A stretch of DNA of 64,000 nt. It comes from Kitasatospora aureofaciens. Lineage in GTDB: Bacteria; Actinomycetota; Actinomycetes; Streptomycetales; Streptomycetaceae. The position numbers were made by a program, and so were the translations under genes. The stretch spans positions 186,001 to 250,000 of the forward strand of contig JODU01000001.1 of the NCBI GenBank assembly GCA_000720845.1, read 5' to 3'. Of this stretch, positions 49,229 to 57,947 are shown one piece after another. The notes under the pieces were generated by a model that saw only the letters and a list, made by a program, of their open reading frames with translations, was not told the origin of the DNA and made no database searches. How positions within the stretch are numbered: the first letter of the stretch is position 1; every line of letters begins with the position of its first letter.

Positions 49229-50800
49229 ATGAACCGCACACGCACCAACGACCGCCGACGCTCCACCGAAGGCCCCCGTCGCTCCCGTTCGGCCGGCCGC
49301 CCCCAGAACTCCGGCCGCCGTCCGGCGGCCGCCCCCCAGGGCGGCGAGTTCGCGCTGCCGAAGACGGTCACCCCGGCGCTGCCCGCCGTCGAGACCTTCG
49401 CCGAACTCGACCTGCCGCCCCGCATGCTGGCCGCCCTCGGCGACCAGGGCGTGAGCGTGCCGTTCCCGATCCAGGCGGCGACCCTGCCGAACTCCCTGGC
49501 CGGACGGGACGTGCTCGGCCGCGGCCGCACCGGTTCGGGCAAGACGCTCGCCTTTGGTCTCGCCCTGCTGGCCCGCACCGCGGGCAAGCGCGCCGAGCCG
49601 CGGCGTCCGCTCGCCCTCGTCCTCGTCCCCACCCGTGAGCTGGCCCAGCAGGTCACCGACGCGCTCAGCCCGTACGCCCGCGCCGCGGGCCTCAGGTCGG
49701 CCACCGTGGTCGGCGGCATGTCGATCGGCCGGCAGGCCGGGGCACTGCGCTCCGGCGCCGAGGTCGTCGTCGCGACGCCCGGACGGCTCAAGGACCTCAT
49801 CGACCGCGGCGACTGCGCCCTGGGCGACGTCACCATCACGGTGCTGGACGAGGCCGACCAGATGACCGACATGGGCTTCATGCCGCAGGTCACCGCCCTG
49901 CTCGACCAGGTCGCGCCGGACGGGCAGCGGATGCTGTTCTCGGCCACCCTCGACCGCAACGTCGACCGGCTGGTCCGCCGCTACCTGACGGACCCGGTGG
50001 TCCACTCCGTCGACCCGTCGGCCGGTGCCGTCACCACGATGGAGCACCACGTCCTGCACGTGCAGGACGAGGACAAGCAGCGCGCGACCGTCGAGATCGC
50101 GGCGCGCGAGGGCCGGGTCATCATGTTCCTGGACACCAAGCACCGGGTGGACCGGCTGGTGAAGCAGCTGCTGAAGAGCGGGGTGCGCGCCGCCGGACTG
50201 CACGGCGGCAAGTCCCAGCCGCAGCGCACCCGGACCCTCGCCCAGTTCAAGGACGGGCAGGTGACGGCGCTGGTGGCGACCAACGTCGCGGCCCGCGGCA
50301 TCCACGTCGACAACCTCGACCTGGTCGTCAACGTCGACCCGCCCGGCGACCACAAGGACTACCTGCACCGCGGCGGCCGTACGGCCCGGGCCGGCGAGTC
50401 CGGCAGCGTCGTCACCCTGGTGACGCCGGACCAGCGGCGCGAGATGACCCGGCTGATGGCCTCGGCCGGCATCACCCCGCTGGTCACCCCCATCCGCTCG
50501 GGCGAGGCGGAGCTGGCCCGCATCACCGGTGCGCAGGCCCCCTCCGGTGTCCCCGTCGTCATCGCCGCACCGGTCGTGGAGCGCCCCCGGCGCGCCGCCT
50601 CCGGCGCGGGGTCCTCGTCCCGCGGCCGTCGCAGCCGTCCCTCGCAGGGGCGCGGCGGCGGCCAGGGTGCCGGCACCGCGCAGCCGCGCACCGGCCAGGG
50701 CCGCGCCGGCCAGGGGCGGCCCACCGGTGAGTCCCCGCGCCGCAGGCCGCGCCGCCAGTCCACGGGCGGCTCCGCCGGTTCGACCGGCTCGGCGGCCTAG
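49229..50800 (+). CDS. DEAD-box RNA helicase (RhlE-like)
   Basis: A 523-aa ATP-dependent RNA helicase. Motifs in order: Q motif PFPIQ (78-82), Walker A GRTGSGKT (99-106), PTREL (134-138), DEAD (207-210), SAT in LFSATLDRN, and ARGIHVDNL and HRGGRTARAG in the second RecA domain. N- and C-terminal tails are rich in Arg and Gly, giving unspecific RNA binding. The start is ATG 49229 with AAGGAAGG ahead; this site is inside a hairpin. It is followed by the SCO5918-family gene. RhlE-type helicases help ribosome assembly and cold adaptation. Confidence 0.95.
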   Translation: MNRTRTNDRRRSTEGPRRSRSAGRPQNSGRRPAAAPQGGEFALPKTVTPALPAVETFAELDLPPRMLAALGDQGVSVPFPIQAATLPNSLAGRDVLGRGRTGSGKTLAFGLALLARTAGKRAEPRRPLALVLVPTRELAQQVTDALSPYARAAGLRSATVVGGMSIGRQAGALRSGAEVVVATPGRLKDLIDRGDCALGDVTITVLDEADQMTDMGFMPQVTALLDQVAPDGQRMLFSATLDRNVDRLVRRYLTDPVVHSVDPSAGAVTTMEHHVLHVQDEDKQRATVEIAAREGRVIMFLDTKHRVDRLVKQLLKSGVRAAGLHGGKSQPQRTRTLAQFKDGQVTALVATNVAARGIHVDNLDLVVNVDPPGDHKDYLHRGGRTARAGESGSVVTLVTPDQRREMTRLMASAGITPLVTPIRSGEAELARITGAQAPSGVPVVIAAPVVERPRRAASGAGSSSRGRRSRPSQGRGGGQGAGTAQPRTGQGRAGQGRPTGESPRRRPRRQSTGGSAGSTGSAA

Positions 50801-50927
50801 GCCCGCTCGGGCGCCCCGGACAGCACCGGAGCGCCCTGACCACTCTGGAACACTCTGGAACACCCCTGGGACGCCCCGCCCCGGGACCGCCCGGACCCAC
50901 CCGCTCCATCCCCCTTGTGGAGGCATC

Positions 50928-51254
50928 ATGCGCTGTGTCATCGCCCGGTACCCGTTCGACCTCACCAAGGGCGGGGTGCTGGACTCGATGAAGGGCATCA
51001 CGCCCGAGCCGGTCACCGGTGAGTCGGTCACCATCGGCCGCCGTCGCTACCCCGTCAAGCAGGTGGGCGAGGTCATCACCCGGCAGGACCGGCGCGACTT
51101 CTCCGGCGGCGAGGTGACCCGGGCCATGGCCCGCCTCGGCTTCACCTGCCACCCGGCCCCCGGCGTCGAACCCGCGCCGTCGGCGCCCGTCGCCACGCCG
51201 GTCGAGACGGCGTCCGCGCTGCTCGGCGGCGCCATCGTCCCCCAGGAGCACTGA
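50928..51254 (+). CDS. SCO5918-family protein
   Basis: A 108-aa small cytoplasmic protein of the SCO5918 family, which is found in Streptomyces next to RhlE-type helicase genes. The core is MRCVIARYPFDLTKGGVLDS, then VTGESVTIGRRRYPVKQVGE and VITRQDRRDFSGGEVTRAMA. The C-terminal 35 residues are Pro/Ala-rich. GTGGAGG lies 7 nt before the ATG. Pairing with the helicase suggests an RNA- or ribosome-related role, but the function is unknown. Confidence 0.85.
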   Translation: MRCVIARYPFDLTKGGVLDSMKGITPEPVTGESVTIGRRRYPVKQVGEVITRQDRRDFSGGEVTRAMARLGFTCHPAPGVEPAPSAPVATPVETASALLGGAIVPQEH

Positions 51255-51256
51255 GG

Positions 51257-51613
51257 TCAGGACAGTCCCGCGGCCCGGCCCCCGTCGTCCCAGCGGACCT
51301 CCAGCACGCGCTGGACGGCCGCACGGTCGAGGGGGCCGAACACGTGCGGGAAGAGTGTGCCCTCGGCGACACCCGGCGGCGGTGCCGGGTCGGCCGCCTC
51401 CCACCGGCACCTCGCGGTGAGCCGGTCCTCGTCGACGAGCAGTGCCACCAGCGGCCGGGGAGCGCCGCGGTAGAAGGCGTTGACGACGGCGAGCGTGGTC
51501 TCCTCGTCGGGCGAGCAGTGGACGAACCCGTCCTCGGCGAGGGAGGCGGGCGCGTACGGCCGCCCCGGCTCGGCGTTCCACTCGGCGAGCGGCACCACGT
51601 GATAGATCATCAC
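51257..51613 (-). CDS. DUF952 family protein
   Basis: A 118-aa protein matching DUF952: IYHVVPLAEWNAEPGRPYAP, EDGFVHCSPDEETTLAVVNA and HVFGPLDRAAVQRVLEV are diagnostic. Members resemble small ADP-ribosyl-transferase-fold proteins, but the activity is not established. It converges on the SCO5918-family gene with 2 nt between stops. The ATG overlaps the stop of the upstream membrane protein. Confidence 0.85.
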   Translation of the reverse strand: MMIYHVVPLAEWNAEPGRPYAPASLAEDGFVHCSPDEETTLAVVNAFYRGAPRPLVALLVDEDRLTARCRWEAADPAPPPGVAEGTLFPHVFGPLDRAAVQRVLEVRWDDGGRAAGLS

Positions 51614-52143
51614 CCTGTTGTAGCAGCCGTACCGTCCACGGTCGCCGGGCCGTCCTGCTCCGCGGGGTCGTGCACCGAGGGCGTGGGCACCACGGTGCCG
51701 GGCGCGCCCGACGGTACCTGCCGCACCGGCGGGTCGCTCGGCTCGGGCGACGGCTGTGCGGCCGACGGCTCGGACGGCGACGGCGTGGCGGCGGACGTGG
51801 CGGGGGCCTCCGTCGGCAGCGCGGGGCCGGGACCGGGCGCCCGCGTGGAGTCGCTCGGCGGGGCCGGGCTCGGCGACGCCTCCGGCGCGGGGGCGGCCGG
51901 GGCGGGGGCCATGGGCGGCGCCGGGCGCGCGGGCTGGGCGGGGGCCGCCCAGTGCAGCGGCAGCGCGATCAGCGCGGCGGCGGCAGCGGTCGCGGCGGCA
52001 CCGGCGGCGGCGCGCAGCAGGCGCCGGCGGGACGCGGCGCGGCGGACCGCCTCGTAACGGCCCGGCGGCGCGCCCAGGAGATCGGCGCCCGGACGCAGGA
52101 CGACCAGCAGCGGATCGTCGTGGTCGAATCCGGGCTCGTCCAT
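51610..52143 (-). CDS. Single-helix membrane protein with Pro/Ser/Ala-rich exported tail
   Basis: A 177-aa protein: 45-residue cytoplasmic head, one helix at about 50-66 (ATAAAAALIALPLHWAA), then about 110 residues of Pro/Ala/Ser-rich low-complexity sequence. The gene begins 7 nt after an ECF sigma gene (GAGG 5 nt before ATG 52143), the usual place of an anti-sigma factor, though no zinc-finger anti-sigma motif is seen. It is probably the cognate regulator of that sigma factor. Its stop overlaps the DUF952 start. Confidence 0.7.
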   Translation of the reverse strand: MDEPGFDHDDPLLVVLRPGADLLGAPPGRYEAVRRAASRRRLLRAAAGAAATAAAAALIALPLHWAAPAQPARPAPPMAPAPAAPAPEASPSPAPPSDSTRAPGPGPALPTEAPATSAATPSPSEPSAAQPSPEPSDPPVRQVPSGAPGTVVPTPSVHDPAEQDGPATVDGTAATTG

Positions 52144-52150
52144 CTCGTCC

Positions 52151-52642
52151 TCAAGACGTGTGGTCAAGGCTTCTCCTCAGATGGACGCGGAGCAGTTCGC
52201 GGGCCGCGTGCAGGTCGGCCTTGACGGTCCCCTCCTTGCGTCCGGTCAGCGCGGACACCTCCCGGATCGGCATGTCGGCGTAGTAGTGGAGCAGGATCGG
52301 CACGCGCAGTCGCTCCGGCAGGGACTGTACGAGCAGCCGCACCGAGGGGTCGGCCTGTTCGGGGTGCGGGCGCACGGCGACCTCCGCGGTGACCCGGCGC
52401 ACCGCCCGGCGCTCGCGCTCCAGCTTGCGCCAGTGGTCGCGCACGAGGTTGGCGGCGGTGACGTAGAGGAAGCCGCGGGGCTCCTCCACGGACGTCCAGC
52501 GGGCCCAGAGCCGGGTGAACGCCTCCGAGGCGATCTCGTGGGCGGTCTCGTCGTCGTCGACGAGCCGACGGCACCAGCCGGCGAGGCGCGGATACAGGGC
52601 GGCGAACAGTTCGGACGCCGCCCTGTCACGGGACCGTTTCAA
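52151..52642 (-). CDS. ECF-family sigma-70 factor
   Basis: A 163-aa two-domain sigma factor. Region 2: LFAALYPRLAGWCRRLVDDD and ETAHEIASEAFTRLWARW. Region 4: LPERLRVPILLHYYADMPIR, then EVSALTGRKEGTVKADLHAA. It starts at TTG 52642 with GGAG upstream; no in-frame ATG or GTG is available. Downstream come a membrane protein and DUF952 in the same direction. The sensed stress and regulon are unknown. Confidence 0.9.
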   Translation of the reverse strand: MKRSRDRAASELFAALYPRLAGWCRRLVDDDETAHEIASEAFTRLWARWTSVEEPRGFLYVTAANLVRDHWRKLERERRAVRRVTAEVAVRPHPEQADPSVRLLVQSLPERLRVPILLHYYADMPIREVSALTGRKEGTVKADLHAARELLRVHLRRSLDHTS

Positions 52643-52686
52643 CGCTCTCCATGGTCGTGAGGGTGTGCGGTGCGCACCAGGGCCGG

Positions 52687-53328
52687 TCAGGCGGACGGGC
52701 CCCGGGCGCCCCTGGTGGCGCTCAGTCCGGCGAAGACGATCACGTTGTCCCGGTACTCCTCGCCGTCGCGCGGGCCGCCGCAGGTGATGAGCCGCAGCTC
52801 AGGCCCGGCCACGTCGCCGTAGACGTCGTGCGTGGGGAAGTCGGCCTTGGCCACCGTCCGTACGGCCGTGACCGTGAACTCGGCGGCGGTGCCGTTCGCC
52901 AGGCGGGCCTCGATCAGGTCGCCGCGGTGCAGCCGCGCGAGGTGGCGGAAGACCCCGTCGCCGTACCGGCCGACCGTGACATGGCCGAGGAGGACCGAAG
53001 GACCCGCCTGACCCGGGGTCGGCGAGTGCCGGTACCAGCCGGCGCGGTCGTCGTCCGTGACGGGCGGCACCTCCACCGTGCCGTCCGAGGCCAGCCCGAG
53101 GCCCATCACCGGGGTGTCGACGCCGATGGCGGGGATGCGCAGCCCCACCGGCACCGAACGCGCCAGGGGCCGCACCGGCTTCGCGGGGGCCCGCTCGGGC
53201 GGTGCCGCCGGGGTCGTCGCGGGCGCCGGGCGGGCGGGGGCGGCGTCGCCGTCCCCCTGACCACCGCAGCCCGCCAGCAGCGCGGCCAGCGCGGCGGCGG
53301 CGAGGGCGCGGCCGGGGCGCGGGATCAT
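52687..53328 (-). CDS. Class F sortase
   Basis: A 213-aa extracellular transpeptidase. A lipobox-like LAGC with Cys21 ends the N-terminal hydrophobic stretch. The sortase active site is complete: His116 in LLGHVTVG, Cys183 in ITCGG and Arg193 in EYRDN. Class F enzymes are typical of actinobacteria and anchor proteins to the wall, but their usual substrates are poorly known. ATGA overlap with the upstream exported protein makes that protein a candidate partner or substrate. Confidence 0.92.
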   Translation of the reverse strand: MIPRPGRALAAAALAALLAGCGGQGDGDAAPARPAPATTPAAPPERAPAKPVRPLARSVPVGLRIPAIGVDTPVMGLGLASDGTVEVPPVTDDDRAGWYRHSPTPGQAGPSVLLGHVTVGRYGDGVFRHLARLHRGDLIEARLANGTAAEFTVTAVRTVAKADFPTHDVYGDVAGPELRLITCGGPRDGEEYRDNVIVFAGLSATRGARGPSA

Positions 53329-53711
53329 GCGCCGGTCGCCGCCGCCCGTCGGCGGCGGACGACGAACAGGACCGCGCCGCCCGCGAGGAGCACCCCGCCG
53401 GCGCTCGCGCCGACCGCGGTCCCGTCGGTCCCGGCCGGGTCGGAGGGCGCCGCCACCCCGGTGTCGGCCGCGCCCTCGGGTACGACGGAGACCTGGCCGT
53501 CGGCGGGCGCGGGGGCCGGTGCCTGGGTCGGCTCGGCCGGGACGCTGACGGAGGGCGCGGGGGTTGCCTCGCTCGGTCCGGTGCCGGGGCTCGGGGTGCT
53601 GGCGGCGGGTGCGGAGGGGACCGGGGAGGGGTCGTCGGCGAATGCGGGCGCGGTGCCCGCCAGTACGGCGGTGCAGGCCAGGGCCACGGCGGTGAGGATC
53701 GTTCGGCGCAT
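53325..53711 (-). CDS. Exported Pro/Ala-rich protein coupled to the sortase
   Basis: A 128-aa protein with a Sec signal (cleavage near AFADD, residue 26), a Pro/Ser/Thr-rich extended middle, then a C-terminal hydrophobic helix (SAGGVLLAGGAVLFVV) followed by RRRR. This is the layout of a sortase substrate, but no LPxTG or LAxTG-type motif precedes the helix; AGTDGTA is the nearest. GAGAGAG stands upstream of ATG 53711. It overlaps the sortase start by ATGA. Confidence 0.75.
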   Translation of the reverse strand: MRRTILTAVALACTAVLAGTAPAFADDPSPVPSAPAASTPSPGTGPSEATPAPSVSVPAEPTQAPAPAPADGQVSVVPEGAADTGVAAPSDPAGTDGTAVGASAGGVLLAGGAVLFVVRRRRAAATGA

Positions 53712-53931
53712 CGGGTCGCTCTCTCTCGTCGTCGGCGCGTCCACGCGTCGGCGCGTCGGCACACCGCGGGTGGTGATGCGGGTCGGACGGAGAGACGAGG
53801 CGGGGACCGGGCAGGTTGTAAAGGAATGGCAAAGTCACCTTCGGCGGCCGTGCCTCCCCGCCCCTTACGAACCCGTGACGGGCCGGCCGGCCGGCCCGTT
53901 CCGGCGCTCCCGCGGGCCTAGCGTGTCGCCC

Positions 53932-54936
53932 ATGCGCGTACTGGTCACCGGCAGCGCCGGTTTCATCGGGTCCCACGTCGTCGAGGCCCTGCGGGAGCAC
54001 GGGCACGAGCCCGTCGGCTACGACCTCCGCGAGGACCCCGGCGCCGACGTGCGCGATCCGGCGGCCCTCGCCCGGGCGCTGGCCGGTGCGGACGCCGTGT
54101 GCCACCAGGCGGCGATGGTCGGCCTCGGCAACGGGTTCGCCGACGCGGCGGAGTACGTCTCCCGTAACGACCTCGGCACCGCCGTACTGCTCACCGCGAT
54201 GGCCGGTGCGGGCGTCCGGCGGCTGGTGCTCGCCGGGTCGATGGTCGTGTACGGGGAGGGCCGGTACGCGTGCCCCCGGCACGGGGTGGTGCGGCCGGGG
54301 CCGCGCGCCGTCGCCGATCTGGACGCGGGCCGGTTCGAGCCCGTGTGCCCGCAGTGCGGCGCGGACCTGGCCCCCGGACTGGTCGGCGAGGACGCCCCGG
54401 CCGACCCGCGCAACGTGTACGCCACGACCAAGCTGGCCCAGGAGCACCTGGCCGCCGCCTGGGCCCGGACGACCGGCGCGACGGCGGTGTCGCTGCGGTA
54501 CCACAACGTGTACGGCCCCCGGATGCCCCGCGACACCCCGTACGCCGGTGTCGCCTCCTTCTTCCGCTCCGCGCTGGCCCGCGGTGAGGCCCCGCGCGTC
54601 TTCGAGGACGGCCGCCAGCGCCGGGACTTCGTGCACGTGCGGGACGTGGCCGCGGCGAACGTGGCGGCGCTGGAGGCCGCCGGGCCGCCGGAGGGTGCGC
54701 TCGGCGTCTACAACACCGGCAGCGGTGAGCCGCACACGGTGGGCGAGATGGCCACCGCGCTGGCCGCCGCCCACGGCGGACCCGAGCCCGTCGTCACCGG
54801 CGAGTACCGGCTGGGCGACGTCCGCCACATCACCGCCGACTCCACCCGGCTGCGCACCGACCTGGGCTGGCGGCCCCGGGTGGGGTTCGCCGAGGGCATG
54901 CGGGAGTTCGCGCGGGCGGGCCTGCGGGGGGAGTGA
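53932..54936 (+). CDS. NAD-dependent sugar epimerase/dehydratase with zinc-ribbon-like insert
   Basis: A 334-aa extended short-chain dehydrogenase acting on a nucleotide sugar. Rossmann motif GSAGFIGSH (7-15), catalytic YATTK (163-167), and substrate motifs YHNVYGPRM and RRDFVHVRDVA. An insert at 114-142 carries Cys114, His117, Cys139 and Cys142, a probable zinc site that is unusual in this family. TAGCGT at 53919-53924 ends 7 nt before the ATG, so the mRNA appears leaderless. It heads the envelope cluster that continues to 62.4 kb. Confidence 0.88.
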   Translation: MRVLVTGSAGFIGSHVVEALREHGHEPVGYDLREDPGADVRDPAALARALAGADAVCHQAAMVGLGNGFADAAEYVSRNDLGTAVLLTAMAGAGVRRLVLAGSMVVYGEGRYACPRHGVVRPGPRAVADLDAGRFEPVCPQCGADLAPGLVGEDAPADPRNVYATTKLAQEHLAAAWARTTGATAVSLRYHNVYGPRMPRDTPYAGVASFFRSALARGEAPRVFEDGRQRRDFVHVRDVAAANVAALEAAGPPEGALGVYNTGSGEPHTVGEMATALAAAHGGPEPVVTGEYRLGDVRHITADSTRLRTDLGWRPRVGFAEGMREFARAGLRGE

Positions 54937-54954
54937 CCCGCCCCCCCCCGGGGC

Positions 54955-56067
54955 TCAGGCCTCCGCCAGCGGCAGGGTCACCTCGAAGCGGCAGCCGCCG
55001 GGGATGTTGCGGACCGTGGCCCGGCCGCGGTGGGCCTCGACGATGCCGCGGACGATGGCGAGGCCCAGACCCGCCCCGGCGGGGGGCGTACGGGCGTGGG
55101 AGCCGCGCCAGCCGGTGTCGAACACCCGCGGCAGGTCCTCCTCGGGGATGCCGCCGCAGCCGTCGGTCACGGAGACCACCACGCCGTCGCCGGACCGCTC
55201 GGCGGCGACCGCGACCGTGCCGTCGGCCGGGGTGCGGCGGATCGCGTTGACCAGCAGGTTGCCCAGGACCCGGCTCATCTCCTTGCCGTCCACCTCGACC
55301 GGTACGGCCGCCACCGCGTCGCCGACGAGCCGTACGCCGTGCCGGCGCGCGAGCGGGTCCGCGCCCGCGAGGGCGTCACCGACCAGGTCGTAGAGCGAGA
55401 TCCGGGCCGGGGCGAGGACGAGCGTGCCGGCGTGGATGCGGGAGAGTTCGAAGAGGTCGCCGACCATGTCGTTGAGGCGTTCCACCTCGGCCCGGATCTG
55501 CCGCAGATAGCGGTCGGGGTCGGCGGCGACCCCGTCCTCCAGCGCCTCGGACATGGCGCGCAGCCCGGCCAGCGGGGTGCGCAGGTCGTGCGAGATCCAG
55601 GCGACCAGCTCGCGCCGGGAGGTCTCCAGGGCCCGCTCCCGCTCCCGGGACTGCGCGAGCCGGGCGCTGGTGGCCGCCAGTTCGCGGCTGAGCGCGTCCA
55701 GTTCGGCGGTCGCCGGGGTGGTGGGGGCCGCGTAGTCCCCGTCGTCGCCGAACGAGCGTGCCGCCGCCGCCAGTTCACGACTGCGGGCGACCACCCAGCG
55801 GCCCAGCAGTAGCGCCGTGGCCAGGGAGACGACGGCGGCCATCGCCACGACGGTCGTGACGACCGACAGGTCGTGCGGGGACAGGAACATCGCCCAGGCG
55901 ACGGCCAGCGTGCCGGCGAGCATCGCGAGGACGGCGACCGCCGCCACCACGGCGAGCGACGCGGTCAGCGAGCGCCGCCGGATCAGCCGCAGCACGCCCG
56001 CGCCCACCAGGCCGGTGGCGGCGGCGCCCGCGAAGGCGTAGAGGGCGATGAGGAGGGTGGCGTGCAC
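54955..56067 (-). CDS. Sensor histidine kinase
   Basis: A 370-aa membrane kinase. Helices at about 4-27 and 35-61 plus a third near 67-90, then HAMP-like linker, HisKA with His160 in ISHDLRTPLAG, and the HATPase N, G1 and G2 boxes (NLLVNAIRRTP, VTDGCGGIP, GAGLGLAIV). No large extracellular sensor is seen, so it is of the intramembrane-sensing type. GTG 56067 starts 2 nt after the response-regulator stop, so the two are cotranslated. Confidence 0.92.
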   Translation of the reverse strand: MHATLLIALYAFAGAAATGLVGAGVLRLIRRRSLTASLAVVAAVAVLAMLAGTLAVAWAMFLSPHDLSVVTTVVAMAAVVSLATALLLGRWVVARSRELAAAARSFGDDGDYAAPTTPATAELDALSRELAATSARLAQSRERERALETSRRELVAWISHDLRTPLAGLRAMSEALEDGVAADPDRYLRQIRAEVERLNDMVGDLFELSRIHAGTLVLAPARISLYDLVGDALAGADPLARRHGVRLVGDAVAAVPVEVDGKEMSRVLGNLLVNAIRRTPADGTVAVAAERSGDGVVVSVTDGCGGIPEEDLPRVFDTGWRGSHARTPPAGAGLGLAIVRGIVEAHRGRATVRNIPGGCRFEVTLPLAEA

Positions 56068-56069
56068 GG

Positions 56070-57110
56070 TCAGTCCGCCTCCCGGCCGGCCGGGTCGAAG
56101 CGGTAGCCCACGCCCCACACCGTCTGGATCAGCCGGGGGCGGGCCGGATCGTCCTCGACCTTGCCGCGCAGCCGCCGGACGTGGACGGTCACGGTGGACA
56201 GGTCGCCGAAGTCCCAGCCCCACACCTCGCGCATCAGCTCCTCCCGGGCGAACGCCCGCCCGGGGTTGCGCAGGAAGAAGACGAGGAGATCGAACTCGCG
56301 GAGGGTGAGGGCCAGTTCGGTGCCGTCCTTGGTGGCCCTGCGGGCGGCCGGGTCGGCGGTGAGACCGGCCGCGGACGGCGGGCGCGGCGCCGGGGCCGGT
56401 ACCGGCCGGGTGCGGCGCAGGACGGACTCCACCCGCAGCACCAGTTCCCGCGGGCTGAACGGCTTGGTGACGTAGTCGTCGGCGCCGACCTCCAGACCGA
56501 GGATGCGGTCGTCCTCCTCGCCCCGGGCGGTCAGCATGATGACCGGCACCGGCCCCTGGGCGCGCAGCCGTCGGCACACCTCCAGGCCGTCCATGCCGGG
56601 CAGCATCAGGTCGAGCACCACCAGGTCGGGACGGTGCGCGGCGGCCCGGCCCAGCGCGCCCGGACCGTCACCGGCCCGGTCGACCCGATAACCGGCACGC
56701 ACCAGATACCCGGCCACGACCTCCGCAACGGTGGGGTCGTCGTCCACGACGAGCACCCGTGCGGCGCCACCCCCTGATCCACCCTCGGCAACGGCCTCAC
56801 CCCCGGAGACGGCCCCGGCCCCCGCCACGGGGACGCCCTCGGGTCCGGTCCCAGACCCCGCCGCAGGAACCGCGGCAGATCCACCCCCGGAGACGACCTC
56901 AGGCCCACCCGCAGGAGCCGTCCCGGAGACGGCCTCGGACCCAACGTCAGGGGCGCCCCCGGAGACGACCGCGGGCCCAGTCCCAGGAACGGCCCCGGTT
57001 TCGGCCGGAGGCCCGCCCGGGGCCAGGACCGGTGCCTCGCCCGCGGCCAGGACCGGAGGCCCGCCCGGGGCCGGGGGCGGTGGGGTGGGCTGGTGGGGGT
57101 GCTGGTGCAT
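56070..57110 (-). CDS. OmpR-family response regulator with repetitive N-terminal extension
   Basis: A transcription regulator partnered with the kinase downstream. Receiver domain at residues 118-235: acidic pocket DDD 123-125, phospho-acceptor Asp167 in VLDLMLPGMDG, Lys in VTKPFSPRE. Winged helix at about 250-340 (LTLREFDLLVFFLRNPGRAF, then ELMREVWGW). The first 117 residues are a Gly/Ala/Pro/Val-rich run with degenerate VVSGG repeats, rare for this family. If translation begins instead at GTG 56756 the protein is a normal 228 aa. Divergent from the GT2 gene. Confidence 0.85.
   Translation of the reverse strand: MHQHPHQPTPPPPAPGGPPVLAAGEAPVLAPGGPPAETGAVPGTGPAVVSGGAPDVGSEAVSGTAPAGGPEVVSGGGSAAVPAAGSGTGPEGVPVAGAGAVSGGEAVAEGGSGGGAARVLVVDDDPTVAEVVAGYLVRAGYRVDRAGDGPGALGRAAAHRPDLVVLDLMLPGMDGLEVCRRLRAQGPVPVIMLTARGEEDDRILGLEVGADDYVTKPFSPRELVLRVESVLRRTRPVPAPAPRPPSAAGLTADPAARRATKDGTELALTLREFDLLVFFLRNPGRAFAREELMREVWGWDFGDLSTVTVHVRRLRGKVEDDPARPRLIQTVWGVGYRFDPAGREAD
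56757..57110 (-). repeat. Degenerate tandem-repeat tract at the response-regulator 5' end
   Basis: About 350 nt of GC-rich repeats built on GTCTCCGGGG and GGCCCGAGG-like units, 30-36 bp apart. The frame stays open and encodes (x)VSGG(x) and PGGPP repeats. Such tracts vary in copy number between strains. Confidence 0.6.
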
Positions 57111-57220
57111 GGGGTCAGCGTCGCATCGGGGGGCCGTCGGCGTCCCCCGCGCGGGCGGCCGGGCTGCCGACGTCCGTGTTTCGTAAGGACTGGAAGCCCG
57201 ATTCGTCCGGTTCCGGTTCG

Positions 57221-57226
57221 TAGGGT
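57221..57226 (+). promoter_or_regulatory. -10-like box TAGGGT before the GT2 gene
   Basis: TAGGGT ends 7 nt before the GTG at 57234, as expected for a leaderless transcript. No good -35 is visible. Confidence 0.35.
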
Positions 57227-57233
57227 GAACGCC

Positions 57234-57947
57234 GTGACCACCTCGCCCGCTCCGGACGTCGACGTCGTACTCCCCTGCCTGAACGAGGCCGGGGCCCTCC
57301 CCTGGGTCCTGGCCCGCGTGCCGGCCGGCTGGCGTGCGCTCGTCGTCGACAACGGCTCCACCGACGGCTCGGCGGACCTCGCCCGCTCGCTCGGCGCCAC
57401 GGTCGTGACCGAGCCGCGCCGCGGTTTCGGCGCCGCCTGCCACGCCGGGCTGACCGCCGCGACCGCCGACATCGTCTGCTTCTGCGACTGCGACGCCTCC
57501 CTCGACCCGGGCCTGCTGGCACCGTTCGTACGGGAGATCCGCGCCGGCACCTCCGACCTCGTGCTCGGCCGTCGGCGACCGCGGGCCAGGGGCGCCTGGC
57601 CCGTCCACGCCCGCGCCGGCAACCTCGCCCTGGCCCGGATGCTGCGCCGCCGCACCGGCCTGCGGCTGCACGACCTCGGCCCGCTGCGCGCCGCCCGCCG
57701 CGAGCCGCTGCTCGGCCTCGGCCTCACCGACCGGCGCAGCGGCTACCCGCTGCAGATGGTGGTGCGGGCCGCCGACGCGGGCTGGCGGATCGCCGAGCAC
57801 GACGTCCCGTACCTGCCCCGCACCGGCGCCTCGAAGGTGACCGGAACCTGGCGCGGCACCTGGCACGCGGTACGGGACATGCGCCGCGTCCTCGCCGAGC
57901 CGCCGGCCGTCCGTGCGGGGAACGGCGAGAGGAGCGTCACCCGGTGA
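57234..57947 (+). CDS. Family 2 glycosyltransferase (TIGR04283-like)
   Basis: A 237-aa GT-A-fold glycosyltransferase: DVVLPCLNEAGALPWVL at the N-terminus, VVDNGSTDGSADLARSLGA, and CDCDASLDPGLL as the DxD-like metal site. It has no membrane helix. The start could be GTG 57225 or 57234; I choose 57234. The stop overlaps the TIGR04282 gene by GTGA. In other bacteria GT2 and TIGR04282 proteins form a pair (rSAM/selenodomain-associated transferases 1 and 2), so they probably act on one product. Confidence 0.88.
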   Translation: MTTSPAPDVDVVLPCLNEAGALPWVLARVPAGWRALVVDNGSTDGSADLARSLGATVVTEPRRGFGAACHAGLTAATADIVCFCDCDASLDPGLLAPFVREIRAGTSDLVLGRRRPRARGAWPVHARAGNLALARMLRRRTGLRLHDLGPLRAARREPLLGLGLTDRRSGYPLQMVVRAADAGWRIAEHDVPYLPRTGASKVTGTWRGTWHAVRDMRRVLAEPPAVRAGNGERSVTR

